From positions 2,411,345-2,475,344 of the forward strand of contig CP070652.1 in assembly GCA_020354645.1 (NCBI GenBank): a DNA stretch of 64,000 nt, given 5' to 3'. Shown piece after piece: positions 1 to 9,576 of this stretch (positions within the stretch are counted from its first letter, which is position 1; each line of letters opens with the position of its first letter). The stretch comes from Deltaproteobacteria bacterium. Its GTDB lineage: Bacteria > Desulfobacterota > Desulfobacteria > Desulfobacterales > G020354645. The translations under genes and the position numbers were made by a program. The notes under the pieces are model-generated. The model searched no databases and was not told the DNA's origin. It saw only the letters and a program-made list of their open reading frames with translations.

Positions 1-2303
1 TCGACAAAGTAATCACTATAACCTGCTACACGGACAAGCAAATCCCGGTATTCGGCTGGATTTGTTTGAGCGTGTCGCAGCGTTTCGGTATCGACGACGT
101 TGAACTGAATATGGTGGCCGTTGAGTCTAAAGTAGGTGCGGATAAGGCGCACCAGCTTTTCAAGATCAGCGTCCTTTTCCAGGATGCTGGGCAGAAACCG
201 CTGATTCAGGAGTGTCCCGCCGGATTTGATCTGGTCCATTTTGCTCAATGAATTAACGACCGCCGTAGGGCCGTTACGGTCGGCACCATGAGAAGGGGAT
301 GTGCCGTCGGATTCAGGGTGTCCGGCCAACCTGCCGTTGGCTGAGGCACCCAGCATTCTACCGAAATATACGTGACAGGTGGTGGAGAGCATGTTTAGAT
401 GGTATTCACCACCTTTTGTGTTGGGTTTCCCATCGATGGCTTCATACAGTGATTGATACACTTTCTGCATGATAGTATCGGCTGCATCGTCATCATTTCC
501 AAAAAAGGGGGTTTTGTTTTGAAGTAGCAGACGCAGCGCCTTTTGGTTTTCAAAATTCGTGGCCAGCGCATGCAACAGTTTTTCCATGGTTACCGTAGGG
601 TCTTCAAATACATGCTTTTTGATGGCGGAAAGGCTGTCTGTAATCGTGCCGATACCGCAGCATTGGATGTAATTTGTGTTATAGCGGGGACCGCCATTAT
701 GGTAGTCTTTACCGTTGGCAATGCAATCACGGATGACCACTGAAAGAAAAGGAGCCGGGACATTTAGCGCGAACAGGCGCTCGATATAATTGTTAACGCG
801 GATCTTCAGATCCACAATGTAATGCAATTGTTTCTTGAAAGCCGCATATAATTCTTCGAAGTCTTTGAATTCACGGGGATCACCGGTTTCTAACCCCACC
901 TTTTCCCCACTCAACGGATCAACGCCGTTGTTGAGGGCCAGTTCAAGCAGCTTGGGAACATTGAGATAACCGGTCAAGATATAAGCCTCCTTGCCAAAGG
1001 CCCCTGTTTCAATGCAACCGCTGCAGCCTCCTTCGCGGGCATCTTCGATTGACTTTCCAACCCGGATCTGTTCCATAACAACCGCATCGACGTTAAAAAC
1101 CGAGGGGTAACCATATCCCTTACGAATTACACGGCAGGCAGTTTTTAGGAAATGATCGGGTGTTTTATCGCTGATCTGGACACTACTGCCCGGTTGAAGC
1201 AGGTGCAGTTCATCCATTATTTCTAAGATTAGATATGAAACTTGATTTACACCGTCTGACCCGTCACGCTTGAGGCCACCGAGGTTAATATTGGTAAAGT
1301 CATTGTAAGTACCGCTTTCCTGGGCTGTAACGCCGACTTTGGGAGGCGCCGGGTGGTTGTTAAACTTTATCCAGAAGCAGCTGAGAAGCTCTTTTGCTTT
1401 TTCCCGATCGAGCGTTCCCTCAACCAACCCTTTTTCGTAAAATGGAAGCAAATGCTGGTCCAGGTGTCCCGGATTCATAGCATCCCATCCGTTGAGTTCG
1501 GTAATCGTTCCCAGATGCACAAACCAGTACATTTGGATGGCTTCCCAGAAATCCCGAGGAGCATGGGCCGGCACCCAACGGCAGTTTGCAGCAATCCTTA
1601 ACAGTTCTTCTTTGCGGGGGGAATGTTTTCCTCCAGCAGCCATTTGATCGGCCAGACTGGCATGACGTTCGGCAAATAGGATTGCCGCATCACAGGCAAT
1701 ATCCATGGCTTTGAGTTGTTCGGCTTTGTCGGCGGCCTCCGGATCATTTTGATAATCAAGGCCGGCCAGACCTTTGGCAATTTCACCCTTAAAATCAAGC
1801 AACCCCTTTTGATAGATGATGCCGTCGAGTGTCGTGTGCCCCGGAGCACGTTGTTCCATAAACTCGGTAAACAGACCGGCCTTGTAAGCAAGCTTCCATT
1901 GTTGAGGGACATGTTTCAAAATGCGCTCACGCATGGATCTGCCTCGCCAAAAAGGAATAATCTTTTCCTGATAGGTTTTTATATCTTCTTCGGAGATCTT
2001 GTATCGGGTCATCGGCCTGGTTTTTAAAATTTTAAGGTCCGCCACTGTATGACACGTCAATTCGGGATACGTCGGAACTGCCTTGGGCCAAGGACCGCGC
2101 TCGCCGACGATAAGCTCGTCTTCTCCTATATAGATGGTTTTATTCTCGCAGAGATACTTGAAAAATAGTGCGCGCATTACAGGCATTGAATATTTCCCGA
2201 AATTTTCCTGATAAAACTCGGTTTCCAGAATAGCCCGTTCAATCGAAATCAAGGGTTCAGCTTCAAAACTCGCTTTGCGAAGTCGCTGGATTCTCTCGTT
2301 CAT
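1..2303 (-). CDS. hypD: trans-4-hydroxy-L-proline dehydratase-like glycyl radical enzyme (3' end off window)
   Basis: The minus strand is open from an ATG at 2303 to the window edge (767 codons). It carries the thiyl-radical loop GCSGCIETG with Cys430 and Glu432, and near the edge the glycyl-radical motif RVAGYSDYF with Gly761. The Cys-to-Gly distance (331) equals that of Clostridioides difficile HypD (Cys434/Gly765 as I recall). Phe148, His156 and Tyr446 fall where HypD has the substrate-pocket residues Phe152, His160 and Tyr450. The enzyme would remove water from trans-4-hydroxy-L-proline to give pyrroline-5-carboxylate in anaerobic proline use. Only the last residues after the radical motif are missing. 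The Shine-Dalgarno AGGAGG lies in the last codons of the activase gene, so the two are probably translationally coupled. A related dehydratase of the same superfamily is the main alternative. Confidence 0.82.
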   Translation of the reverse strand, partial: MNERIQRLRKASFEAEPLISIERAILETEFYQENFGKYSMPVMRALFFKYLCENKTIYIGEDELIVGERGPWPKAVPTYPELTCHTVADLKILKTRPMTRYKISEEDIKTYQEKIIPFWRGRSMRERILKHVPQQWKLAYKAGLFTEFMEQRAPGHTTLDGIIYQKGLLDFKGEIAKGLAGLDYQNDPEAADKAEQLKAMDIACDAAILFAERHASLADQMAAGGKHSPRKEELLRIAANCRWVPAHAPRDFWEAIQMYWFVHLGTITELNGWDAMNPGHLDQHLLPFYEKGLVEGTLDREKAKELLSCFWIKFNNHPAPPKVGVTAQESGTYNDFTNINLGGLKRDGSDGVNQVSYLILEIMDELHLLQPGSSVQISDKTPDHFLKTACRVIRKGYGYPSVFNVDAVVMEQIRVGKSIEDAREGGCSGCIETGAFGKEAYILTGYLNVPKLLELALNNGVDPLSGEKVGLETGDPREFKDFEELYAAFKKQLHYIVDLKIRVNNYIERLFALNVPAPFLSVVIRDCIANGKDYHNGGPRYNTNYIQCCGIGTITDSLSAIKKHVFEDPTVTMEKLLHALATNFENQKALRLLLQNKTPFFGNDDDAADTIMQKVYQSLYEAIDGKPNTKGGEYHLNMLSTTCHVYFGRMLGASANGRLAGHPESDGTSPSHGADRNGPTAVVNSLSKMDQIKSGGTLLNQRFLPSILEKDADLEKLVRLIRTYFRLNGHHIQFNVVDTETLRHAQTNPAEYRDLLVRVAGYSDYFV

Positions 2304-2308
2304 TGCTT

Positions 2309-3214
2309 TTAGCCTCCTATTTTAACCTTCAAGCCAAAGCGTTTTAACCGTTGTGCTGCTCTGGATAATTGTTCCTCACTGGGCGGCAGCATCTTTTCTC
2401 CACTATAATTTGTGCGGAGTTTTAAGTATTTATATCTTGCCGCTTCATGATAGGGTAAAATGTCAACATGTTTAATTCCCGGCAACTTGGAAATAAATTT
2501 ACCGGTAGTGTGGATATTTTCATCGTTATCGTTGATTCCCGGAAGCAGAGGAACGCGAATCGTTATGGATGCACCCTGCCGGGCAAGGAGCTCCAGGTTG
2601 CTGAGAATTTTCCGATTGGAAACACCGGTATATTTTTTGTGTTTATCCGAGTCCATCAGCTTGAGGTCAAATAGAAATAGCTCTGTTTCTCGCGCAATTG
2701 CCATGAGTACGTCTTCATCGGCGTAACCGGTGGTATCGATCGCGCGATGGATATCGCGCCGGCCGCAAGCTTTAAGTAATTCCAGGAGAAAGTCCGCCTG
2801 CATCAGCGGTTCGCCGCCGGAGAAGGTAGCGCCACCGCCGGATTCATCGTAAAAAATCACATCTTTCTCGATAATCCTCATCAGGTTTTCTACACCAATG
2901 TATATTCCTGCAAGTTCCCGCGCCTCAGCGGGGCAGACCTTGGCGCAGGTGCCGCAGAGCTGGCAGAGAGATTGTTTCGTGACCACTCCCTGGGAGGAAA
3001 TTTTTAAAGCAGCGTTCGGGCATATGCTGACGCATTCACCACAACTGATACACCGCTCTTGGCTGTACAACCCCTGGGGTGCCATTTCAAGACCCTCGGG
3101 ATTGTGGCACCACCAGCATGAAAAGGGGCAGCCCTTGAAAAACACCGTTGTGCGGATGCCCGGACCGTCATGAATAGCATATCTTTTGATATCAAAAATT
3201 AGACCGGTTTGCAT
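2309..3214 (-). CDS. hypE: glycyl-radical enzyme activase (radical SAM, HypE-like)
   Basis: A 301-residue radical SAM activating enzyme that would install the glycyl radical on the dehydratase encoded five bases downstream. The N-terminus has the activase sequence DGPGIRT followed by the cluster-binding CxxxCxxC (Cys29, Cys33, Cys36). An insert holds two ferredoxin-type 4Fe-4S motifs (Cys55/58/61/65 and Cys84/87/90/94), as in glycyl-radical activases other than the short PflA type. SGGEP at residues 132-136 binds the SAM methionine group. Gene order is activase then enzyme. The stop codon overlaps the region holding the dehydratase ribosome-binding site. Confidence 0.87.
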   Translation of the reverse strand: MQTGLIFDIKRYAIHDGPGIRTTVFFKGCPFSCWWCHNPEGLEMAPQGLYSQERCISCGECVSICPNAALKISSQGVVTKQSLCQLCGTCAKVCPAEARELAGIYIGVENLMRIIEKDVIFYDESGGGATFSGGEPLMQADFLLELLKACGRRDIHRAIDTTGYADEDVLMAIARETELFLFDLKLMDSDKHKKYTGVSNRKILSNLELLARQGASITIRVPLLPGINDNDENIHTTGKFISKLPGIKHVDILPYHEAARYKYLKLRTNYSGEKMLPPSEEQLSRAAQRLKRFGLKVKIGG

Positions 3215-3271
3215 TGCTCTCCATTGACCACCTTATTTGCTGGACAAAACACTGCTTCCGTTAAGTTCAGA

Positions 3272-5071
3272 TTAAGATTGTTTGATAAGATCATCAACCA
3301 CCTGCTCAGCAATATCCGCAGTTGCCAGCGCACTTGCATATGACATACTCGCGTCTATGATTTGGCCTCGCGTCATTGCACCAACTGCATACAATTTAGA
3401 CGAAATGGCAGTATTACCGTCTGGACCCAATGACAAAACTTGCTGCGTCTCCGGATCTATCCACACAGCACCAGTTCTGTATATATACCGCTGTGCCTGA
3501 CTATTTTCTGCCATATTTATTTTTTGCAGAGATCTTTTTTTTGCATCTATCCTGCTACGGGGAGCTTCGACCGTGTCGTAGGCCAGTTCTTCTATCTGCA
3601 CTAGACCGCTTCGCAGTAAATTTTTTGCCAATTCTGCTGGACAGGTTTCGAAGGACGTTTTCTGTCCAGTAGCATTAACAACATAATTATAGAAATCTTT
3701 TCGTTCCAGTCCATTATCATCGAGATAGATGAATTCAAATCCTCCGCTGGCATTTTCTCGAGACAAACTGTATTCGGACCCCAGTTTTACTACGTTCACC
3801 AACCCGGCCTTCATGAGTGTTATAAGTTTTTGGGCAATTACTGGCGGCAGTGTCGCAGCATAGCAGAAAAATAGCGTACTTAATTGTCTATCAAAGTGCT
3901 GTCGGTCCTGGGGAGCCAGATTGAGATAAAGATGCCTTAACATGGCAAAGGACTGATGTAACACTGTCTGCCACAGCAGTTCACCGTGAAGCCCATCACC
4001 TTTTTGGGCCTCCCGAATAGCACTCTCCATAATTTCTGTCGGCGATTTTTTGGGTGCCATAACTTCTTGCCAGTTTATTGGATGACCGTAGGCAGCTTCC
4101 AGATCTGCATTCAGTAGACTGAAAACCTTTTCAAGCCCTAAAAACTTATTATTAGCGGTCAGAAGCCGGTCGATATTTTCTCTGGTAAAATAAACATTTT
4201 GATAAAGACCCATTCTGCCGTGCACTTTAGGTAAAAGCCCGTGCCTCGAATACAGAGTGACTTTCCGTGGTGCATTTGAAGGTATATATTTAATCGCGCC
4301 ATTTTTGTTTCGAGCAAATTTTCCATCGGATAACAGGGTCAATACGGCATCGCAGGCGCTTAAACTTGTGCCGAGAACGGCAACATGCTCCCCGGGTGCA
4401 ATTTTTTCTAATAGTTTTCCCGCCGGCCAAGGCGACATGAAATAATTTCCTGCCGCTATGCCTTCTGCTTCGACACGAGATGTCGGCTCAACCGTCCAGT
4501 GTCCGGTGGCTAACAGTATCCGGCTTGCATTGATTTTGTGGGTTCCACCCGATCGAACCGATCTCAGCGTAAGTTGTATTCCAATATTTGTGTTTGCTAA
4601 GGCGATGACTTCATTTTCTGGGTAGAGGTCGACTTGTAATCCCAGTTTTTGGATAATCTCGACAGCTTCGTTAAACCGAGCCTTTAGATACTTACCCATT
4701 ACAATCCGTGGATAGAAATCGCAGTTTCCGTTGCCCAAAACCGGTTTTGAGTGCTCGGCACTCAAATCAGGGATGCGCCTCCGGAGTTTGGTCCAGTTGC
4801 TATGCAGCCACTTTATAAAATCTTCTGGGTTTCCGGCGACGATTCCCATATCCTGGGCACACATACTGATAAGATGAATCGGTAATGCCTGTTTTGCACT
4901 GAAAGGATACCCCGGACCAAACTCATTTGTTTTTTCGACAACCTGAATCGTAATCTTTGGAAGGAAAGCGCCGCATTTGCCGGCATTTTGTTTTAACTTT
5001 GTTGCGAGATGATAGAGCATGGCAGTTCCCGTTAACCCACCGCCGATGATTGCAAAACTAAAATTTTTCAT
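3272..5071 (-). CDS. FAD/NAD(P)-binding protein (NAD_binding_9 type)
   Basis: A 599-residue flavoprotein with an N-terminal dinucleotide fold (GGGLTG at residues 10-15), a second Rossmann motif (GTSLSA, 234-239) and an ATGHW segment at 188-192. The GPGYPFS stretch after the first fold is typical of the poorly characterised FAD-NAD(P)-binding family found beside amino-acid or siderophore genes. No signal peptide or membrane segment, so it should be cytosolic. It ends 57 bases before hypE on the same strand and may be the first gene of the hyp operon, perhaps supplying a redox step, but that is inference. The ATG at 5071 has no strong ribosome-binding site. Confidence 0.75.
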   Translation of the reverse strand: MKNFSFAIIGGGLTGTAMLYHLATKLKQNAGKCGAFLPKITIQVVEKTNEFGPGYPFSAKQALPIHLISMCAQDMGIVAGNPEDFIKWLHSNWTKLRRRIPDLSAEHSKPVLGNGNCDFYPRIVMGKYLKARFNEAVEIIQKLGLQVDLYPENEVIALANTNIGIQLTLRSVRSGGTHKINASRILLATGHWTVEPTSRVEAEGIAAGNYFMSPWPAGKLLEKIAPGEHVAVLGTSLSACDAVLTLLSDGKFARNKNGAIKYIPSNAPRKVTLYSRHGLLPKVHGRMGLYQNVYFTRENIDRLLTANNKFLGLEKVFSLLNADLEAAYGHPINWQEVMAPKKSPTEIMESAIREAQKGDGLHGELLWQTVLHQSFAMLRHLYLNLAPQDRQHFDRQLSTLFFCYAATLPPVIAQKLITLMKAGLVNVVKLGSEYSLSRENASGGFEFIYLDDNGLERKDFYNYVVNATGQKTSFETCPAELAKNLLRSGLVQIEELAYDTVEAPRSRIDAKKRSLQKINMAENSQAQRYIYRTGAVWIDPETQQVLSLGPDGNTAISSKLYAVGAMTRGQIIDASMSYASALATADIAEQVVDDLIKQS

Positions 5072-5361
5072 TTTAGTAACTGGTTTCCGAAATATCTCAA
5101 TTTATATAAATTATTAGCACACGTGCAAAGCTGTTTCGAGGAGAAAAATAAGAAAATCTATGGTCACCATCATAAAATCCGATCAAAACCGCAGATCAAA
5201 GCATGATGCCGTAAACATGCTGATCAGAGCAGGCTATATTTTAATTGAAAAAAATCGAATGTGGTTTTATTGCATGATATCATCTTTTAATCATCCATAT
5301 TCATATTTATGTGAACTTCTTTAAATTAAAGATGAAAGTCCAGTAATACAATCTATCCGTC

Positions 5362-5937
5362 ATGAGAGAAAAATCAGATATGCGGTCGAGATTCCGGTTG
5401 ATTCAGGGGGGCCTTCGGTGCCAAACATCGTTTGGCCCAATCCGGATTGTTGCTGCACCGGAAGATTCACCGCCGTTTGGTATTGATGCGCTGGTTGTGG
5501 AAGAGGATACCTGGCTGATAATGAGTGCCGAACCAAAAATTGGTGAGCCCGAAGAACACCCGGTTCGGTTGATGGCCGATTTGCTGAAGGCCCGGCCCAA
5601 ATCCGTCGGCAGTGTATTGGTCAAAGGCCAAAATCCCATGCACTTTATGGCCGTCGTGCATGACGTAAACCAAGACCCAACCTGGAGGGAAGAATGGATT
5701 GAAAGTGCACTCAAGGAGATATTTCGCCAGGCCGAGCGACGAAAGCTTCGAGCGATCGGCCTTCCGTTACTCGGCACTATTCACGGCAAGTTAGCAAACC
5801 AACGTTTTGGTGAGTTGCTTACCCGGGCATTGGTGCAGACGCCCTTCAAGCATCTACGGTGCTTGTGGCTGATTGCGCCCACACCGATCAATTCTGAAAT
5901 CATCGAGTTGCTGCAATCTATGCTAATCGATACTTGA
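5362..5937 (+). CDS. macro-domain-like protein
   Basis: A 191-residue soluble protein. The C-terminal half reads like a macro (ADP-ribose-binding) domain: a strand/His segment (MAVVHDVNQ, 96-104), a helix with ALKEIFRQAE, then IGLPLLGTIHGKL (132-144), which resembles the family's glycine-rich loop IAFPALGTG.G. Residues 1-80 would hold the first strands but lack the usual N-terminal GDIT motif. Binding of ADP-ribose or a derivative is therefore only a suggestion. It stands alone: the hyp operon diverges on the left and the lipid kinase follows 130 bases later. A second in-frame ATG at 5380 could be the true start. Confidence 0.55.
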   Translation: MREKSDMRSRFRLIQGGLRCQTSFGPIRIVAAPEDSPPFGIDALVVEEDTWLIMSAEPKIGEPEEHPVRLMADLLKARPKSVGSVLVKGQNPMHFMAVVHDVNQDPTWREEWIESALKEIFRQAERRKLRAIGLPLLGTIHGKLANQRFGELLTRALVQTPFKHLRCLWLIAPTPINSEIIELLQSMLIDT

Positions 5938-6069
5938 CCAAATGATACGCAACTGAAGCGGTTTGGCTCCTTTGCCAAAGGTGATGCTTGGGAAAACTAT
6001 ACCCTGATCCCTGATAGCGTTATACAGGTGTCAGAACAACGTTGCGGTTGTTGGGAAGGTTTGGGAAAT

Positions 6070-6966
6070 GTGAAGATTGTTCTCATCGCAAATCCGCATT
6101 CAGGTCAGGCAAAAGCGAAGAAATTCATTGCGGTGGTTGAAAAAAAATTGAAGGCGAACAGAATCCGTTTTGATCTGTTTCTGACCGGCTACCATGAACA
6201 CGCGATCGAAATAGTAAGACAGGTATCTGTCAGGGAATATGATGCAGTGGTTTCGATGGGTGGAGACGGTACCAATTATCAGGTGCTGAACGGGTTATTG
6301 AAATATCACGGCGAGGGAGATTTACCGCCCCTGGGGATCATCCCGATTGGCCGCGGCAATTCTTTCTGCAAAGATTTGCAATTGTTTAATATCGAAGACG
6401 GGATATCGGCCTTATCCCGGTGTACGGTAAAAGAAGTTGATGTTTGTTGCTTTGCGCAGAAAAGCGAAGTTTATTATTTCGTCAACCTCATGGGGATGGG
6501 TTTTGTTACTGATGTGGCCAAAACGGCAGCGATTTTCAGATGGGCGGGCGACTTCAGCTATGTTATCGGTGTCCTCTATCATACTCTGGGTCTGAAATAT
6601 CACCAAATGATGCTGGAAATCGACGGGGAAGCTGTCTCAGGGGCAAACTGCTTTGTCGAAATCTGCAACTCGCGGTATACGGGCGGTGACATGCTGATGG
6701 CGCCTGACGCTGAAATTGATGATGGGTTGTTTGATGCGGTTATTGTTTCGCCGTTAGGTCGCATAAGTCTTATTTCAACTTTCCCGAAAATTTTTAAAGG
6801 GACGCACGGAGAGAATCCGGCCGTTCGATTCGTGAGGGGAAAGTCAGCAAAAATTTACACCGTACCTGAAAAAGCGCTGCTTCCGGATGGGGAAATGTTT
6901 GGCACGACCCCCACCCGGGTCGATGTGTTGCCCAGAATCGTCCGATATTTCAGTTTGGGTATTTAA
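6070..6966 (+). CDS. diacylglycerol kinase-family lipid kinase
   Basis: A DAGK catalytic-domain protein (YegS/DgkB type) that phosphorylates a lipid such as diacylglycerol with ATP at the membrane surface. The N-terminus begins VKIVLIANPHSG, the ATP-binding loop is MGGDGT followed by NYQVLNGL, and a second glycine-rich segment is IIPIGRGNSF. PDAEIDDGLFDAVIV is the usual C-terminal family segment. I prefer the GTG at 6070, which gives a start right before the first beta strand and has GGAAGG upstream; an in-frame ATG at 6028 would add 14 residues with no homology. No membrane helix is present. Confidence 0.8.
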   Translation: MKIVLIANPHSGQAKAKKFIAVVEKKLKANRIRFDLFLTGYHEHAIEIVRQVSVREYDAVVSMGGDGTNYQVLNGLLKYHGEGDLPPLGIIPIGRGNSFCKDLQLFNIEDGISALSRCTVKEVDVCCFAQKSEVYYFVNLMGMGFVTDVAKTAAIFRWAGDFSYVIGVLYHTLGLKYHQMMLEIDGEAVSGANCFVEICNSRYTGGDMLMAPDAEIDDGLFDAVIVSPLGRISLISTFPKIFKGTHGENPAVRFVRGKSAKIYTVPEKALLPDGEMFGTTPTRVDVLPRIVRYFSLGI

Positions 6967-6982
6967 CCCCAAAGTTTTATGT

Positions 6983-7335
6983 GAAGCTCCCCGTCCTGAA
7001 GAGCGGGGCTTGCAAGGAAGCCAACCGGTCAAGAATGCATGGATTTAGGGATAAAGTTCACCGGAATAAACGCCGAGCATACCACATTATTTCAGGTCGG
7101 AATAAAAGGGGATAATTTTGTAATAAAACGAAAGTCTTATCGACCATTATAAAAAATAAAATTTGCATTTTTGCTTTAATGAGTTACATTCATTTGGCAT
7201 CTGGTCGGCAAAAAATTGCCCCTGGCCCGGGCCGGCACAACCGTAGCGGTAATCGGAACAGTTTTTGTAAATCACGATATCGGAAATAGATATTTTCATT
7301 TCCGGGAAGCCCCGCCCTTCAGGGCGGAAAGCTTT
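6983..7335. repeat. extragenic composite repeat: paired GC hairpins
   Basis: The 500-base gap between the kinase and ferritin genes holds no gene. It has two related hairpins in opposite arrangement: 6983-7011 (GAAGCTCCCCG...CGGGGCTT) and 7306-7335 (GAAGCCCCGCCCT...AGGGCGG). Between them, 7200-7261 begins CTGGTCGGCAAAAAATT and continues into a GC-rich segment that recurs near 8550-8590, 29937 and (reverse) 31081-31122. Neither hairpin is followed by a T tract, so I read them as dispersed extragenic palindromes rather than terminators. Related hairpins are at 9516-9552 and 51268-51297. Confidence 0.7.
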
Positions 7336-7468
7336 ACCACATTCGATTGGCCGCATCACAGCTGCGCTGAGCGTTATGATCGGTTGAATGTTGGTTAAAT
7401 TGTTTCAGAAGATAAGATTTTTTTCCACCGGGGATTTGGGTGAATAAAAAGACTACGAAAGGAGATTG

Positions 7469-8005
7469 ATGATGATAGGAGAAAGGCTGTGTAAGGCATT
7501 GAACGATCAGATTAAAAACGAATTGGAGTCATATTATATCTATCTTTCGATGGCCGCGTATTTTCATTCACTCAGCCTGGACGGCATGGGACAATGGATG
7601 CGCTGCCAGGCTCACGAAGAAATGATTCATGCCACGAAATTTTTCGACCATATCATCGACAGGGGCGGAAAGGTTGTGCTGCAAGATGTCAAACAGCTGA
7701 AAACCGAATGGTCCTCTCCGCTGGAAGCCTTCCGGGATGCCTATGAGCATGAAAAGTTCATCACCGGCAAGATCAACGAACTGACAACGATTGCGCGCGA
7801 AGAAAAAGATTATGCATCCGAACCGATTCTGGCATGGTTTTCCGATGAGCAGATCGAGGAGGAAGCGTCCACTGGAAAAATAGCCGATGAACTGGAAATG
7901 GTCGGCGAGGATAAATCGGGCCTATTATTGATTGACCGCGAACTCGGTACCAGGACTTATCCGCCGGGATCACCTTTTGACCCTGCCGCAGCTTCAGGGG
8001 AATAA
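7469..8005 (+). CDS. ftnA: ferritin (non-heme iron storage)
   Basis: A bacterial non-heme ferritin that oxidises Fe(II) and stores it as ferric mineral in a 24-mer shell. The diiron ligands are visible: ELESYYIYLSMA (helix A Glu), the HEEMIHA segment (Glu and His of helix B), a Glu in EHEKF, and EQIEEE in helix D. There is no heme-ligand methionine pattern of bacterioferritin. Length (about 178 residues) is normal. GGAG at 7461-7464 supports the ATG at 7469 or 7472. Confidence 0.9.
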   Translation: MMIGERLCKALNDQIKNELESYYIYLSMAAYFHSLSLDGMGQWMRCQAHEEMIHATKFFDHIIDRGGKVVLQDVKQLKTEWSSPLEAFRDAYEHEKFITGKINELTTIAREEKDYASEPILAWFSDEQIEEEASTGKIADELEMVGEDKSGLLLIDRELGTRTYPPGSPFDPAAASGE

Positions 8006-8144
8006 GCCTTGCTCGGAATCTGATTGGTATTCTATGGGAACACCGGGGCATTTGTAATTATCGGAAGCCTTGGTGTTATCAAAGAGACGCATTGAACCAA
8101 ACACGGGTGGTATTCGGGCAATCATCCAAAATTATGATCAGGTA

Positions 8145-8417
8145 TCAAAAGTTATACGGACGACTTTGCGAATGGCACCCGTAAAATCCCGTAATCTCAT
8201 CCCCGAGTGACTCCAGATAATCCGCCAGTTCTTGTTCATTATCAAAGCTAAGGATACCAACATGACCGGTTGTGGGGTTGAACGCTTCACCCGAACGCTG
8301 CCGACACATAGCTCGCAGAAATTCATCGGGGTCATTGTGGTAGGTTTGCGCCAGTTGCTCTTGATTGACAACCCGCCTTGCGTGCCCGTAGGCATCGAAA
8401 TAAACGAAAAATTTCAT
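8145..8417 (-). CDS. small conserved-looking hypothetical protein
   Basis: A 90-residue soluble protein with no family I recognise. It starts MKFFVYFDAYGHARRVV, has a balanced composition and no hydrophobic helix, and two cysteines. The coding frame is favoured over the overlapping frame at 8138-8395 because its composition is protein-like throughout. It lies alone between the ferritin gene and a repeat, convergent with ferritin. Only a weak purine stretch precedes the ATG. Confidence 0.5.
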   Translation of the reverse strand: MKFFVYFDAYGHARRVVNQEQLAQTYHNDPDEFLRAMCRQRSGEAFNPTTGHVGILSFDNEQELADYLESLGDEITGFYGCHSQSRPYNF

Positions 8418-8454
8418 TTAGCTTCTATTTTGGTGCTTGATCCGCCCGGTTCCC

Positions 8455-8615
8455 GGTAAGCTCCCCCTTGTAAAGGCGGATCAAGGGAGGTTATCATAGT
8501 TGCCAAAATAAGATTCCTAAAAGGTATTATAATTAAGCCGAACCCTTGATGGGGTCGGCGCAACCGTGGCGGCAATTGGAACATCTTTTTGACCGGCCTG
8601 CTTCCCGACAGATTA
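8455..8615. repeat. dispersed composite repeat copy
   Basis: The segment 8489-8540 (TTATCATAGTTGCCAAAATA and following) matches 31041-31091 at roughly 80 percent by eye, and the part at 8560-8585 (CAACCGTGGCGGCAATTGGA) matches 7238-7260. It is flanked by CTCCCCCTTGTAAAGGCGG, a decayed form of the GC hairpin family. No coding frame runs through it. Confidence 0.6.
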
Positions 8616-8620
8616 CGCCA

Positions 8621-9331
8621 TTAAGGGCGGGTTGCTTCCCTTTCTTCTTTTGCTACTTTTTCAATGGCCTTATCCAAATATTTTAATTCAACCACCTCTT
8701 TGCCCAATCTCAACGCGACGTTTCCATTTTTATTAATATGCCAACTAATGATCGTGTTAAATATTTTGGTTTCTTCTTTTGCGGGTTTGCCATAACGGTC
8801 AAAAAGATTCGACATCAACTTATTAGAGAATTCAGCACTCACATGATCTTGAAGATCGGTCCAGTGTATCGACAACGTATAAAGCTTTTGGGTTACCGGC
8901 GTAAATAACAATTCGATGGTCGCCAGTTTACCGAGTAGTTGCTCTTTATAGAGAATTTTTCTGCCGGTTTTGCTGTTGGCTGAATCATTCGGGTCTTTGT
9001 GATCGCGATTCAATTCATCCCGAACCAGTGTGATGTTATTTTTTTCGGCAGCACGCTGAACATCGTCTAGGGTCATTCCGGAATACCACACATCAAACTT
9101 AAAACCTTCATGTTGAATCGACGGATCCTCAACCACTGACCTTTCAATTCTTTCAACTTCACTTTTGGGATAGCTAAGATTTGCACCGGATAGGGAACCT
9201 TTTACTCGGTCATTTTCCTCCCAGGCCATATCAACTTCAACTCTCTTTCCATTCTTTAACACAATGGTATCGGCAGCAGCAGAAAAGGCTATCAGAAGCA
9301 ATATCAAAATAATTAGGTATTTTTTATACAT
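8621..9331 (-). CDS. secreted hypothetical protein
   Basis: Starting at the ATG at 9331 the product has a clear signal peptide (MYKKYLIILILLLIAFSAAA, cleavage near ADT). The mature start DTIVLKNGKRVEVDMAWEE resembles a short N-terminal domain seen in many deltaproteobacterial exported proteins. The rest (about 200 residues) shows alternating strands and helices with no motif I recognise. An upstream in-frame start at 9409 would put 26 residues before the signal peptide and is unlikely. Probably periplasmic. Confidence 0.62.
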   Translation of the reverse strand: MYKKYLIILILLLIAFSAAADTIVLKNGKRVEVDMAWEENDRVKGSLSGANLSYPKSEVERIERSVVEDPSIQHEGFKFDVWYSGMTLDDVQRAAEKNNITLVRDELNRDHKDPNDSANSKTGRKILYKEQLLGKLATIELLFTPVTQKLYTLSIHWTDLQDHVSAEFSNKLMSNLFDRYGKPAKEETKIFNTIISWHINKNGNVALRLGKEVVELKYLDKAIEKVAKEEREATRP

Positions 9332-9515
9332 GGCTGCACAGAACCTCATTATCAATGTGCTAACTATTCCAAATAAAATTACGGCGTTTGGTTCTAGCTC
9401 TGGAACCATTCAATTGTATTTTATGAATTTTACTGATAAAATACCATTTTCGCAATTTAAAAATGAATAAAAACTACCTGAAAAAACAAATTAAGGAAAA
9501 TACCTATTTCAGATA

Positions 9516-9552
9516 GCTTCCCTTAAAGAAAAGGCGGGGCTTGCTGGGAAGC
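9516..9552. repeat. extragenic hairpin repeat
   Basis: GCTTCCC (9516-9522) and GGGAAGC (9546-9552) pair around a AAAGAAAAGGCGGGGC-containing loop. It belongs to the same family as the hairpins at 6983, 7306 and 51207-51297. It lies just before the start of the large zinc-ribbon gene and probably carries its leader. Confidence 0.55.
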
Positions 9553-9576
9553 GAACCGATCAAAGAAAAACCTGCA

